A stretch of 64,000 nucleotides of DNA from Elephas maximus indicus (GCF_024166365.1 NC_064821.1:48883093-48947092), one strand, 5' to 3'; counted from the first letter of the stretch, positions 19,545 to 30,345 are shown. Numbers and translations: made by a program. The notes: a model not told the origin generated them from the sequence alone.

Positions 19545-19640
19545 CCCACCTGCGGCTTCTAGAGGGTAAACTCCCCTTTATTCTATCCCCAAGATCAAGC
19601 ACCAAGCCAGGTAGATATACAGCTGGTGCTTAATAAATGT
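19545..19640 (+). mobile_element. L2 LINE 3' end
   Basis: 'ccccaagatcaagcacc' and 'ggtgcttaataaatgtc' resemble the last ~100 bases of L2. Confidence 0.55.
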
Positions 19641-20699
19641 CATTTCCTCTCCTCCTCAGCATCACTACCCAGAGCCTGTCTAGATGCCTAATTTGCCCCA
19701 TAGGCCCTCAGCATGGGATGTTCACAAAGTGGTAGCTAAGTAATTAGCAAGAACTAGTTTACAAGTGCCTGGGAGAAGTGGCTAAGGACCAGTCAGGCCC
19801 TGTTGTTCTCAGGGACCCTGTCCTCCCCTGTCCCAGGAGACGCTAATGCAGACTCTGTAATCCGAAGCCACCCTGATCCCCTGCTCCCTGGAAGGATACC
19901 ACTGTCACCCTGACTTGTGAGCTGCCATTGAGCACTGTCCTTGTTTGCAGTTTGGTGCTTCGAGCCGTGGCGTCATGTTTTGCCAGCTGCTGGGCTGGCA
20001 ACTCAGCCCATCCTGCAGCTGGACACCCAAGCAGGGGGCCTGGGAGAGCCCTTTGAAGTCACTGTCTCGTCTGACAGCCCTTCCCTCTGGCCTCCCACCT
20101 GGAATCCCACTGCCCCTGGTGTAGACAAGCACTGACAGAGCTCAGAAAAGAGCAATGGCCTTTCCAGAAAACCTCAAGCCAGGTTTGGCCCACTGGCAGC
20201 TGCTGCACACAGTTCTTGAGGTGGGAGCCATGATTTTCTGCAAACTGACATGGCCTTTGGGGGCAGAAGGGGGACCAGAAGAGACATCAGGGACGCCAAG
20301 CCCTGACCCTGGGTCCCACCACCTCTCACACAGGCAGGCTGAGGTGACCTGGGAAAAGACTTTAGTGCCAGCTTCTCCCTTTGCCCTGGAGATCAAGGTT
20401 GGACAGCTGGGATTAGTCAGAGATTCCGAGTTGGGTCCTCAGCCAGCCCAACCAGAAGGACCTTCTCCAAGTGGAAATCTCGGCCCAGGCTTGGCCAGAA
20501 GTTGGCTAACGCACTGGAATCAGCCCCATCCACCTGGCCAGAGACATCGATGGACCAGGCCACGCCAGCCTCTGGGGTCCCTTGGGGAAGCAGTTCAGCT
20601 TTGATGCCTCTGATTCCTGGAGGACAGGGGGTAGACATCCTCCCCCCGGAACCAGCGGTTCGGAGAGGAGCTTTGGCACCAACGGCTGAGCCTCCAATT
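19641..20699. other. Single-copy stretch with long overlapping frames, no gene recognised
   Basis: A polypyrimidine tract with CAG (CCTTGTTTGCAG, ending at 19950) precedes a short open stretch containing 'GEPFEVTVSSDSP'. A 149-residue frame follows at 20155. I recognise no family, and the opposite strand is also open, so the coding claim is weak. Confidence 0.3.
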
Positions 20700-20830
20700 C
20701 AGCCACCCAACAGACATCCCTGAATCCTGCTCTGTGCCAAGCTTGGTAGTGAGGGTGAGATACGGAGATAGATAAGACTCAGTCCTTACTCTAGAAGAAG
20801 TCCCAGACTGACAGGTAAAATAATGATAAC
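20700..20830 (+). mobile_element. L2/MIR-type fragment
   Basis: 'tgctctgtgccaagcttgg' and 'gatagataagactcagtcc' follow the order of the ancient 'gtgccaggcactgttctagg ... acaaggtccctgccctc' motif. Diverged. Confidence 0.45.
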
Positions 20831-21600
20831 ACCATCATTGCCACTGGACGAGTGCCTCGGAAGCTCAGAGAAGCAGCCACGAACCACCTGGGGGTCAGTA
20901 AATCTCTTTCCTGGACTAGGTGCTCCTGCGCTGGCCTCCCAGGATACAGAGTTGGGCTGGGGGCTCCTGGCTGAGCAGAAAGGGGTGATGATACCGAGGT
21001 GGGAGAGGCCTGGGAGGAGGCAGCTGAGCTTTACCCAGTAGGGGCTCCTTCATTCATCAGGCCATTCCCAGGTCCTGGGTAGGCATGAGCACACGGCCAG
21101 CTCTGAGCTCCAAAGTCCTTGTCCGGGAGGCCAAGGCCACAGCTGCACCTGCCCGGCAGGCGGCCAGGGGAAGTGACTCGCCTCGGAGGCTCCTGCAAGC
21201 TGACTCCCTAGGGAGTGCACAGGAAAGAGTTTGCAAGTTTTACCGCCACTGAAGTCAGCTCGGGCCAGGGGAGGGCTTGGGCCAAGCCGGCCGGTTCTAA
21301 TTAGGGGATTGGGCTCCTTGCATGGGCCAAGGGGCTGGGGGTAACGCCAGGTTTGCAGAGTAGCCAGCACTGTTTTGCACAGCGTCTCCAAGCAACAGTA
21401 TCCACTCTAATGGGGGGGGGGGGCTGCACAGCCTGAGAGTGGCGTGGCCTGGACACCCCTCCCTGGGGTGGAGTCGAGCTGCCAACCTGAACCACTCACT
21501 CTTGCTAGCCCCTCCAGGGGCTGCTCCCCTGCTGAGATGACCTGTTGAGCGCAAGGCCCTCCTCCAGGCCCCAAAGGGAAAGAGGGGCAGAACTGGATTC
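20831..21600. other. Single-copy GC-rich stretch, nothing recognised
   Basis: No repeat or exon assigned. A run of thirteen G occurs at about 21411-21423. Confidence 0.4.
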
Positions 21601-21614
21601 TGGGCTGGACTTGA

Positions 21615-22050
21615 CTACCTGGTGAGCATTCGAATACCGTACCTGGCACATAGTTAAAACCAAAACCAGACCAGTTGCCATCGAGTCACAGCGACCCCAC
21701 GTGTGTGAGAGTAGAACTGCACTCCATAGGGTTTTCCACGGCTGGTTTTTGGGAAGTAGGTCACCAGGCCTTTCTTCTGAGGCACCTCTGAGTGGATTTG
21801 AACTGCCAGTCTTTTGGTTAGTAGTTAAGAACTTAAGTCTTTGTGCCACTTAGGGACTCCTGGCACATAGTAGGTGGTAAAAAAAAAAAAAAAAAAAAGA
21901 ACAAATGACCAGAACCATTATCTAGAAAAATGCCTGCCTAGCACACAGTAGGTGCTCAAAAAATGTAGAACAAATAACCAAAGCTCAGTGCTTAGATCCA
22001 TGTCTGGCACAGAAAAGGTACTCAATATATACCTGTCGAACAGTGAAGGA
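21615..22050 (+). mobile_element. L2-type 3' tail, about three diverged tandem units
   Basis: The motif CCTGGCACATAGTAGGTGG recurs as CCTAGCACACAGTAGGTGCTC near 21936 and as 'tctggcacagaaaaggtactc' near 22002, each followed by 'gaacaaatgacc'-like text. A poly(A) run (21880-21898) and a SINE interrupt the first unit. Confidence 0.5.
21655..21858 (-). mobile_element. AfroSINE, long subfamily, with TSD
   Basis: The direct repeat CCTGGCACATAGT is at 21642-21654 and 21859-21871. Left tail 'ttgccatcgagtcacagcg', block 'gggaagtaggtcaccaggcc', right head 'gtgccacttagggactcc'. Confidence 0.9.
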
Positions 22051-22884
22051 ATAAAGTTTGTCTTCAGCCCCAAGCAGTAAGTTAAATGAAAGCAGGCGCC
22101 CTATTTTATTCACCCCGTGCCTTACACAGCCCGGTGATTACCAGAGCTGGCAGGCCTGGCCCGCTGAGGGTTCCTGCCCTGGGCGGGGGTCAGGGATGAG
22201 GGAGGGATGCCCAGGCGGCTGGTCAGACAGTGAGAGTCTGGCCTTTGAGTACTATTCCCAGCAGTTCCTCTGATTCACAGCTGTCCCAGGAACAGTCACG
22301 GCTGTGTCAATAAATACCGGTGACATGGAATGACCTCTCTGTCTCGCAGGGGCATTTGGCCTTCCTGCCCCTCCAAAGACTTTGTCAGGGCTGTGTTATT
22401 GTAGCCAGTGTGCAACTCTCCAAGCCAATGAGAGGGCTCAGGAATGGATGGCCCCAGAGGTGATGATCTAGAAAGCGTTTGCTGCACCCAAGCTTTGCAT
22501 TCTTATTTTAACCAGAACACCCCAGCCCTCCTGAGAATTCAAGACCCTGCGTGCAGATGGAGGGGCAATACTGGGAGGCCCTGACTCAGAAAGAGCCAGA
22601 AAAGTGCCCAACTTTTACCCTGCCCTTCCCCCCACACCCCCACCTTGATGTCCCTCTTACTCCCTCCATGCTGGAAATGGACAGTATCAAATCCCAGACA
22701 GACAGACACAAGATACTCAGCAAAGACCAGCTCTCCTTCTCTTTTCATGCGGTGTGCTTCCACGTTTTAGACTGAGTAAGAGTTTGAGTCCAGATTATTT
22801 CCTCAGCTGCACCCCTCTCAGCTGGATGACAGATTTTATCGTGAAAGAAAAGTTAGGACCACACAGAATTTGTGTCATCTCCTC
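22051..22884. other. Single-copy stretch, nothing recognised
   Basis: No repeat or exon assigned. Short open frames on both strands only. Confidence 0.4.
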
Positions 22885-23020
22885 AATTCAACTTCAAAAA
22901 AAAATACATATTGAATGCTTCTTATATGCCAAGAACTCTGGGGAGTTGAGGAAACCCAAGCCCAGCTAGGTCTTGCCCTCAAAGAGTCTGCGGTCAAGAG
23001 GGAAATCGATCACCAAACAT
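22885..23020 (+). mobile_element. L2/MIR-type fragment
   Basis: 'tattgaatgcttcttatatgcc' then 'tcttgccctcaaagagtc' match the ancient motif order. Confidence 0.5.
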
Positions 23021-23317
23021 ACCAGCTCAGGCGAGCGGGATTCGGGCTCTAGTGGGGAAGTACCTGTGCTGCCAGAGGGATTAACAAAGACTAAAGAGAC
23101 GGCTCCAAATACAGTGTATAACTCTTGGTTGCATCCTGTATTAAAATAAGGACAGCAGCCAGTTTTAGGAACTATTGGAGAATTTAAATATGGACTATAT
23201 CTTCGTTTCTTAGTGCTGCTGTAACAGAAACACCGCAAGGGGGTAGTTTTAAAGACCAGAAATCAGTTTTCTCACAGCTTAGGAGGCTGGAAGTCCAAAT
23301 TCAGAGCACTGGCTCTA

Positions 23318-23489
23318 GGGAAGAAGACCTGCTGGCACAATGGTTAAGAGCTCGGCTGCTAACCCAAAAGTCAGCAGTTTGAATCCACCACCTGTTCCTT
23401 GGGAACCCTATGAGGCAGTTCTGCTTCGTTCTGTAGGGTCTCCTATGAGTAGGAATGCACTCAACAGCAATGGGTTGGTTTGTTTGTTT
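23318..23489 (+). mobile_element. AfroSINE with TSD
   Basis: Direct repeat TGGCTCTA at 23310-23317 and 23490-23497. Head 'ggttaagagctcggctgc', B-box-like CAGTTTGAATCC and tail ACTCAACAGCAATGGGTTGG. Confidence 0.88.
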
Positions 23490-23572
23490 TGGCTCTAACA
23501 GAAGGCTCTGTCTGTTGTCTCCAGGGAAAGATCTCCTAGTGTCTGTAACCCAACCCAGTCTCGACTCCTACC

Positions 23573-23750
23573 AAAAAAAAAAAAAAAAAACCAAACCCAC
23601 TGCCGCGTAGAGTTGATTCCCACTCATAGTGGCCCTATAGCACAGAGTAGAACTGCCTGATAGAGTTTCCAAGAAGCACCTGGCGGGTTCGAATTGCCGA
23701 CCTCTTGGTTAGCAGCCGTAGCACTTAACCACTATGCTACCAGGGTTTCC
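23573..23750 (-). mobile_element. AfroSINE with a long A run
   Basis: Starts with 18 A, then CCAAACCCACTGCCGCGTAG and 'cactcatagtggccc'. The head at the right ends 'actatgctaccagggtttcc'. Confidence 0.85.
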
Positions 23751-24000
23751 TCTGTATACCTAGCATTCCTTTATTCCTTGGTGATACTCCTTTAGCGTGC
23801 ATCTTCCCTTTTGTTTGTGTTCCTTTTTGGTGTTAATCTACTGTTTTTACATGTCAAAGGTGATTGGTTTAAAACACACCCTACACTGATATGGCTTCAT
23901 TAACATAACAAAGAAAACCCTCTTCCCAGATGGGATTACATCCGTAGGTATAGGCGTTAGGAGTCCAACATATTTGGGGGGACACAATTCAATCCACAAC

Positions 24001-24149
24001 AGGCTACGTATTATATTCTATTCCGGCATCAAAGTTAAATCCCTGGGAATGAAAATGGCATTTTGGTCACGTAGGAGACTGTCCTTGATCTTAGAAGGCA
24101 CATACTTAAGTATTCAGGAGTGAAGTGTCTCATGTCTGCAATTTGCCTT
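24001..24149. other. Short single-copy spacer
   Basis: Nothing recognised. Confidence 0.4.
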
Positions 24150-24309
24150 TACTGGTGGCACAGTGGTTAAGAGTTTGGTTGCTCACCAAAAGATCGGCAG
24201 TTCGAATCCACCAGCTGCTCCTTGGAAACCCCATGGAGCAGTTCTACTTTGTCCCGTAGCATCGTGATGAGTCGGAATTGGTTTTATGGGTTTTGTTTTT
24301 TTTTTTTAG
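24150..24309 (+). mobile_element. AfroSINE
   Basis: Head 'tggtggcacagtggttaag', B box GGCAGTTCGAATCC, body 'ccttggaaaccccatgg', tail 'gatgagtcggaattgg' followed by a T run. Confidence 0.88.
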
Positions 24310-25229
24310 GTGTGGATTTAGGTGTTCATCAAGGAGGAAAAGGTGACTTTGTAGGTACCTGAAGGCTGAACAGGAAGTAGCTGAGCAGAGAAGACCATAC
24401 ACAGGACAGAGGGGCAGCCAGGCAAAGGCCCATCCTGGAGAGGTCAATGAGTGGAGAAGAGGTTGAGGATAAGCCTGGGGCCAAGGGATTATTAATCATC
24501 AGACCAAGGACAGAAGGCTTGGACTGGGATGGTGGCAGGGGCTGTGGAAGAAAGCAGGTGGTATTTGGGACCTGGTGCTGAGAGAGAGATGGAAGACGCA
24601 AGGAGAAATTCCTTGGTTTCTGGCATGAAGGGGGATGGAGGGGCTGCCTTTGGAGGCAAAAGGACTCAGGGAGAGCAGATGTCCAGATGTCCCTTTCAGA
24701 CATGTTGAGTTTGGGACTTGTGAGGCATCTTCATTAGAGTCCCAGGAATTTGAAAGTGCATTTTCCCAAATAACCGTGAAACCAGGAATCTGACCTCAGC
24801 TTGGGCTGTGGTAGAGCTGCATCCTTTGGCCTGCAGAGGCGGGGTGGGGGTGGGGGGGACAGAGAGGAGCTTAAAACAGACATTGGTTCGCTGTTCTTCC
24901 TGCGTTTGTTTTCCCAAGTTCCTCTCCATCCGCCTGGTGAGAATGGGAAGTAGTTGGGATCAGGACACTGTTCATTCCAACAAGGTCCTCGACAGGAGTC
25001 AGGATCCTGAGACGCCGTCGTGTGTTGGAAAGGGGTTGATTTCCCAGAACTTGGCTGCAACAAAGCCACACTCTTCAGCTTGGGCTTTCTAAGTTCCCAT
25101 GTGTCTTGTTTATTTGTCATCGGGCTAATGCTGGGAGGCATGGTAGGGGGGAGTGGGACAGGCCAACTTCAGAGATGTTGGGTGTCTGGTCCCTTCCTGG
25201 TACCTGCACACTAAGCCCTTGCTCCCACC
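24310..25229. other. Single-copy stretch, no gene recognised
   Basis: Frames on the minus strand at 24329-25141 are open but overlap in two phases and show no domain. A G-run cluster lies at 24841-24858. Confidence 0.4.
24841..24858 (+). other. Potential G-quadruplex
   Basis: Three G runs (4, 5 and 7 G) separated by single T. The last run can supply two tracts, so four tracts are available. Confidence 0.5.
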
Positions 25230-25334
25230 ATTTGGCCATTTAACACGCAAATACAGAGCACCTACTATGTCCCAGGCACTGTTCTAGATACTGGGTATAT
25301 ACTAGTAAACCAGACAAAAGTCCAAGTAATCTAT
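25230..25334 (+). mobile_element. L2/MIR-type fragment
   Basis: 'gagcacctactatgtccc' and 'aggcactgttctagatactg' are typical. Cut by the next SINE. Confidence 0.65.
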
Positions 25335-25490
25335 AATTACTAAGAGCTATGGCTGTTAACCAAAAGGTCAGCAGTTTGAATCCACCAGCCACTCCCTGGA
25401 AACCCTATGGGGCAGTTCTACTCTGTCCTATAGGGTCACTATGAGTCAGAATCAACTCGACGGCAATGGGTTTGGGTTTGGTTTTCAGTT
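25335..25490 (+). mobile_element. AfroSINE
   Basis: Head AGAGCTATGGCTGTTAACC, B-box-like GGTCAGCAGTTTGAATCC, tail 'gagtcagaatcaactcgacg'. Confidence 0.88.
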
Positions 25491-25508
25491 ATATAATGAT
25501 ATGGGGGG

Positions 25509-25846
25509 GCATTGGTGGTTCAGTGGTAGAATTCTCACCTTTCATTGGGGAGACGTGGCCTTGATTCCTGATCAATGCACTTCGTGCACCGCTATCACCT
25601 GTCAGTGGAGACTTGTGTGTTGCTATGATGCAGAACAGGTTTCGGCGGAGCCCCCCAACTAAGACAGGCTAGGGAGAAAAGCCTGGTGATCTACTTCTGA
25701 AAATCAGCCAACGAAAACCCTATAGATCACAATGGTCCTATCCACAGTCAATCATGGGGATGTCTCAGGACCAGATAGCATTTCATTCCATTGTACAAGG
25801 GGTCACCATCAGTCAGGGAACAACTTGACAGCAGCTAACAACAATA
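25509..25846 (+). mobile_element. tRNA-Gly-headed SINE, best-preserved copy
   Basis: The first ~70 bases, GCATTGGTGGTTCAGTGGTA then GAATTCTCACC and a degenerate 'ccttgattcctgatcaatgc' end, follow a tRNA-Gly(GCC) gene from acceptor stem through A box (TGGTTCAGTGG) to B box. The body 'acaggtttcggcgg', 'gtgatctacttctg' and the tail 'aacttgacagcagctaacaac' match RTE ends. It is a SINE, not a tRNA gene: the T-arm is degraded and RTE sequence follows directly. Confidence 0.88.
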
Positions 25847-25879
25847 ATGTGAAAGTTTATGATAATGCCTATCATTTCT

Positions 25880-26250
25880 TGAGTGCCCTACAATCCCCGT
25901 AACCCACACAACCACCTATGGGTAATATTGTTATTCCAATTTGACAGATGGGAGAACAGGAGCACAGAGAAGCTAGTGCCTGCCCAAGATCGTAATCAAA
26001 CCAAAAAAACCAATCCTGTTGCCATTGAGTCAATTTCAACTCATAGTCAAACCCTATAGAACAATGTAGAATTGCCCCATTGGATTTCCAAGAAGCAGCT
26101 GGTGGATTCAAACTGCCAATCTTTTGGTTAACAGCCAAGCTCTTAACCACCGTGCCCCCAGGGCTCTCAAGGTCATAGAGCTTATAAATATCAGGTTTGA
26201 ACTCAGATCTGGAGCCTGTGTTCCTAAACTCTTGGCCTGTGGCCTCTCAG
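25880..26250 (+). mobile_element. MIR SINE, split by an AfroSINE
   Basis: 'ggtaatattgttattccaat', 'ttgacagatgggagaacagg' and 'tgcctgcccaagatcg' lie left of the SINE. 'caaggtcatagagc' continues on the right. Confidence 0.75.
25995..26167 (-). mobile_element. AfroSINE with TSD in MIR
   Basis: Near-identical repeats CAAGATCGTA (25985-25994) and CAAGGTCATA (26168-26177) flank it. Left tail 'gttgccattgagtcaatttc', right head 'ccgtgcccccagggctct'. Confidence 0.85.
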
Positions 26251-27090
26251 GGCCCCCACCTCCTCACCCTTTGTGGGTGGGAGTTAAGGAGTTTCAGGCC
26301 CATTTCTGTTTCAAGTCTAGCTCTGCCGTCAGGAATCTGGCCTGACACCTCTGCTTCTCTGTTCTCTCCAGACTCAGGGCTCCTCCTTGTGTCTGGCTCT
26401 GACCCAGGGTCCTGGCTTAGTGCTAGGCTCAACCCCTCTTGTCTGGCCAATCCAGTTCTGTCCTCTCTCCAGTCTTTTCCCTTCAAAGGCATCACTTGTC
26501 TTTCACAAAACCCCCCAGAAAACTGGCTGGAGAGAGAAGGTAGGTGGGTTTAGTGTTGGGTACCAAATGTTACATGGGACATACTTATACTTACTCATAT
26601 AAAGATATTCATTGTTTATCTGAAACTCAAATTTAGTTGGAGTCTTCTATTTTTATTTGCTGAATTTGGCAGCCTTAGGGGTATGGGTGCAGAACCTTGT
26701 GGAAGATCTCAGGTGGGGTCATGGGAAGCGGGCTTGGATGAAAAGCCCCCAGGAAGGGTCATCTTCTGGCCTTTTATATAAAGTCTGAGCTTGCTTGACC
26801 ACCCTCCTGACCTTGCCAGCCACTCAGTGCCAATCCTGCAGGGCAGGAAGTGCTTGATCATAGGCAAGGACCCGTTGCACCAGTCATTCACCTGACAATT
26901 TGGTCCTGAGAAAGGGAAAGTCCTTGTGGCTTCTGTTTGAGGGGGTGGGGGTCCTTGCTGGCTTGGAATCTCCCACTTGGCTCATCCCTGCCCATGCAGG
27001 GTCTCAGATATTTGAGAACTTTTCAGTCCTTCGAAGTTCAGGGATGGGTTTCCTGTCTCTTCTTCATTCTTCTGCAGCGAATTACTTAAT
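26251..27090. other. Single-copy stretch, nothing recognised
   Basis: A pyrimidine-rich part (26340-26520) has overlapping open frames on both strands without domains. Confidence 0.4.
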
Positions 27091-27900
27091 ATGACCCTTC
27101 TAGCCATAGTTTTTGTAACTCACACCAAATAACTGGATATGACTATGCAAATGAAGTGTATGTGGCCTACCTAAGGAATAGGGTAGCTGGCTGACAATGT
27201 AAATAAGGTGCATGGCACCCTTGTGGGGTGTATTATGCAAATAAGGTATATGGAATCCTAATGAGGGCATTGGTCAGTTTTGCCATCCCGCTAGGCTTAA
27301 GGGGAGACATGGGGCGGGGGAGGGAAGGAGAGAGACAGGAGCTATAACCCAGAAGACAGCCAGAGATGGTAGCGCAGCAGTAGCAAGAAAGATAGCGGCA
27401 CAATACGGCAGGAACCAGGAGACCAGCACTAGATGGCTGCAGTGGGGCTTAGCGACTAAGGGAACTAAGAGTTGTAACACTTGCCTGAGAAGGCCCCCAG
27501 CACTGCCCAGGGGCAGAAGATGCCCAGCAGGGCCCAGGGGCAGAAGACCCCCAGCAGGGCCCAGGGGCAGAAGGCCCCCAGCAGGGCCCAGGGGCAGAAG
27601 GCTCCCAGCAGGGCCTGGTGGCAGAAGGCAAGAAGAAGCTGTCCTGACAGAAGAACTGCTTCCTGAGTTATTTCTGTTACTTCCAAGTTGATCGCTATCC
27701 CAACTTGTATGCTGTTACTTCCTTAATGAACCACTTAACTCTAAGTACAGTTTGTGAGTTCTGTGAGAAGTTGCAATGAATTACGGAACCCAAAGGTGGG
27801 AGGGAGAGTACAGAGAGGAGGAAGAGAGCTGACGTTAGAGATGCTGAGTTTGGAAAAGTTGGACATTTAGGAGATCTTTAACCTCTGCCTTATGGGAACC
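27091..27900 (+). mobile_element. LTR-X family copy with an internal minisatellite
   Basis: 'ttctagccatagtttttg', 'gcaaatgaagtgtatgtgg', 'gttttgccatcccgctagg' and the 'tgaattacggaaccc' block near the 3' end match LTR-X at 13721. The TATA-like and AATAAA-like segments are weaker than in the other copies. A 27-bp tandem repeat occupies its middle. Confidence 0.75.
27486..27636 (+). repeat. Minisatellite, 27-bp unit, about five copies
   Basis: Units of the form CCCAGCAGGGCCCAGGGGCA plus 7 bases repeat with few substitutions. Because 27 is divisible by three, all frames stay open and yield a nine-residue repeat. That explains the open frames here without any gene. Confidence 0.85.
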
Positions 27901-28059
27901 AGCTTTGTGCTGATCCTTATAAATTATTCATTTATCTTTCATCAACCAACGTTTGCTTTTGTACTTTCCTAGTAAAACAGCAACACATTAGCCGGCTTAG
28001 AGTTTATTATTCACAATGGTTGCTGTGATGCTTCTTGATACAGCCTTTCCCAGTCTGAT

Positions 28060-28585
28060 CCCTGCCCGGCCCTGCACTGCCACCACTACCCTTGCCACCG
28101 ATTCAGGCCATACTCTCAAGCTTCCAGGCCTTGACACAACCTGTTCCTTCTGCCTACAACGCTCTTTCTCTCCACCTTTGCCTTTCTCCTGGAAGCCCTC
28201 CCTGACACCCCAAGTCCATCCCACCGCACCCTGTAATTTTTCTGCCATAGCACTTAACTACACTCTGCCGGAGCTGTGCTTGGGCTTTGGGGGTCTTGGC
28301 CTGGGACCTGAAATACACACACACATTCACTCCACATTTCAGAGGATTCATGGACCGTCCCCTGTAGCCCATTCAAAGACCTCCAACTTGATGTTATAAT
28401 TTCCTGGTTATTTCACTCTCTCACTAGACTATAAGCTCCACGAGGATCTTGTTCACCACAAAGTAGTACCTGGAACATAGTAGGTGCTCACCAAAGATAG
28501 GTGAACTATATGACTACCACCCAGCTTAGTGTCGGGCACAGACTTAATGCTCTTTGGATGATGCTTGAATGAATGAATGAATGAC
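28060..28585 (+). mobile_element. L2 LINE 3' end, long copy
   Basis: 'cctgttccttctgcctac', 'tctcctggaagccctccctg', 'ccatagcacttaactacac', 'actataagctccacgagg' and the TGAATGAATGAATGAATG end follow L2 3' UTR order over about 500 bases. Confidence 0.8.
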
Positions 28586-28758
28586 TTGGTGCAAATGACC
28601 TAGTGCCCACCATTTTGCCTACTAGACAGGACTCACTTCTACTCCCAATAAGTCTCCTAGGCTTAGATCTTGCCCTTCCAACCTGCTCAGTCCAAGTTCT
28701 CCTGATGTTTCTGAGCTGACATTGTGGAGCACCATCCCTATGCTAATATTTTTACATC

Positions 28759-29543
28759 CACGGTGTGCTGATAAATGTTTAACAACTGGCTTTCTGGGGA
28801 AGAGAGGAGATGTACATAAGTTTAGTATAAATCTTACTACAAATAGATGCTTGATCACTATCACATTCACCGAAGAAGTAGTTTGTATCATTGATGAAGG
28901 AGAGCAGTTCTGACAGGAAAGTGGACTGATATCTTCGTTTACATTAGTGTCTAGGAAAAAACTGAAACAATGAAGATGTATATTGGAGCTCCACGCTTTT
29001 GTCTGAATTGGGTAATAGTTTTTGAATACTGAAAGAGTATTATCTCAATTTTTTGTGCTATTTATAATGTAATGGCTACAGACATGACTCACTTTCAAGT
29101 TTAATCTGCTTTATCAACATTTTCCCTATCACTTTCTTAAGTCTAGAAAATCAGTAAAACAATCAAGTTCTGACTGCTAGCATTTGCCAATTTCCATGGT
29201 GTAAATACTGCCGCCATGGCTGATTTCGAGCTACCAACATGGCATCACTGAACTTGGAGCTGGGAAGAGACATGCAGTAGCACATTGTTCTACAGTATTT
29301 CCACCAATCCAATAAAATAGAAATAACCTCAAGAGCATAGATAATAGTCAGATGTGATAAAAATAATTAGGAAGTGATGAGTTTTGAGTATTTATTAGCT
29401 TTGTTTTTAACATAGTTTATTTGACTGGTTAATGCATATAACTTAATTTTTAATGATGGCTGTGTTTAACAACTGGCTAACAAGATTTCTGAAAATTTAA
29501 CAATCAGCTCAAGCCATTAGGAGCCAGCTCTAGCACACCAGTG
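28759..29543 (+). mobile_element. hAT-like DNA transposon fossil
   Basis: Imperfect terminal inverted repeats: CACGGTGTGCTG at 28759-28770 and AGCACACCAGTG at 29532-29543. 'tgtttaacaactggct' occurs just inside both ends. An inverse partial copy lies at 41215-41378. No open transposase is visible. The hAT assignment rests on TIR style and is tentative. No clear 8-bp TSD. Confidence 0.5.
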
Positions 29544-29559
29544 AAATTCACTTTTCATT

Positions 29560-29650
29560 TCCCCACAACTCTGCAGTACAGGTTTTACTAGTCCTCTTTT
29601 ACAGATGAGGATCTGAGGCTAGCAGACCACGCAGCAGGGACTTGAGCTCA
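29560..29650 (+). mobile_element. MIR SINE fragment
   Basis: 'gtcctcttttacagatgagg' then 'atctgaggctagcagacc'. Confidence 0.6.
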
Positions 29651-29869
29651 GGATGGTCTGAATGCCATGATGCCATCCTTCACATGTTGCTTGTATTGGG
29701 CCAAGGTGAGCAGGGGCTGACCCCCAAAGATGCTTGGGCACTTACTTATGTGTCCAGGAAACAGCTAACACACATACCTACCAGTCTGGCCTGGCCTCCA
29801 AACATCACAACCCCAGTGGGTAATAATCCACTGTTACCAGGTGGAAACCCCAGGTTTTTGCTCAGCGTG

Positions 29870-30345
29870 ACTTGTACAGGCCAATAAACGAGAGACGGAG
29901 GTGGGAGAACAGGAAAGACACTTTTATTTCATTGTACAAGGAAAAAGAGTCAGTCGGAGCTGCTGCTGCCAAGGCAGCTTGCCAAGGGTGGGCAGGCAAG
30001 TTATTTTTAAAGGGGTTTACAAGTAGGGAGTTCATACAAGGTAGTCATTCTTAGCCCTACTATGCAGGTGCAGTGGGGTTACATATAACCTCCAAACAAA
30101 AGCAGGATTCACATGCAAAGCTAGGGGTGGGTGGGGGGAGCCCAGCAAAGGAAATGATTTTTCTATATAACACTGTAGGGGAGGAAGCCAGGTAAAGAAT
30201 ACAGCACTGTGGGGGTTCTCTCTTAACTAGAGCAGAGATATCAGGGAAGGCCTTGAAAAGAAGCAGAGGGCCCCTTGACCAGGACTCCACCATAACGGAA
30301 GACAAGAGAGCTCTGTCCATCTATTTCTTGAAAATAGGAGCCAAA
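29870..30345 (-). mobile_element. Probable LTR, family not named
   Basis: Begins TGTACAGGCCAATAAACG. It has an inverted polyadenylation-like 'cttttatttcattg', and a block at 30268-30310 (CCCCTTGACCAGGACTCCAC) recurs inside the LTR at 31677-31740. The boundaries and the call are uncertain. Confidence 0.35.

Larger units (their letters stand above)
23198..24000 (+). mobile_element. ERVL-type solo LTR, same family as at 9519, with two SINEs
   Basis: The left end 'tagtgctgctgtaacagaaac', 'aggaggctggaagtccaaattc' and the end 'gacacaattcaatccacaac' match the LTRs at 9519 and 50678. Two SINEs (23318-23489 and 23573-23750) lengthen it. I could not define a clean TSD. Confidence 0.8.

Noticed and set aside
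19950-20604. Exons suggested by CCTTGTTTGCAG and the following open frames
   Set aside because: No protein family is recognised, both strands are open and no good donor is visible.
25509-25580. Functional tRNA-Gly gene
   Set aside because: The 5' half is close to tRNA-Gly, but the T-arm is degraded, no terminator follows and the sequence continues into SINE body.
27465-27686. Repeat protein frames with nine-residue units
   Set aside because: Produced by a 27-bp minisatellite inside an LTR. Open in several frames on both strands.
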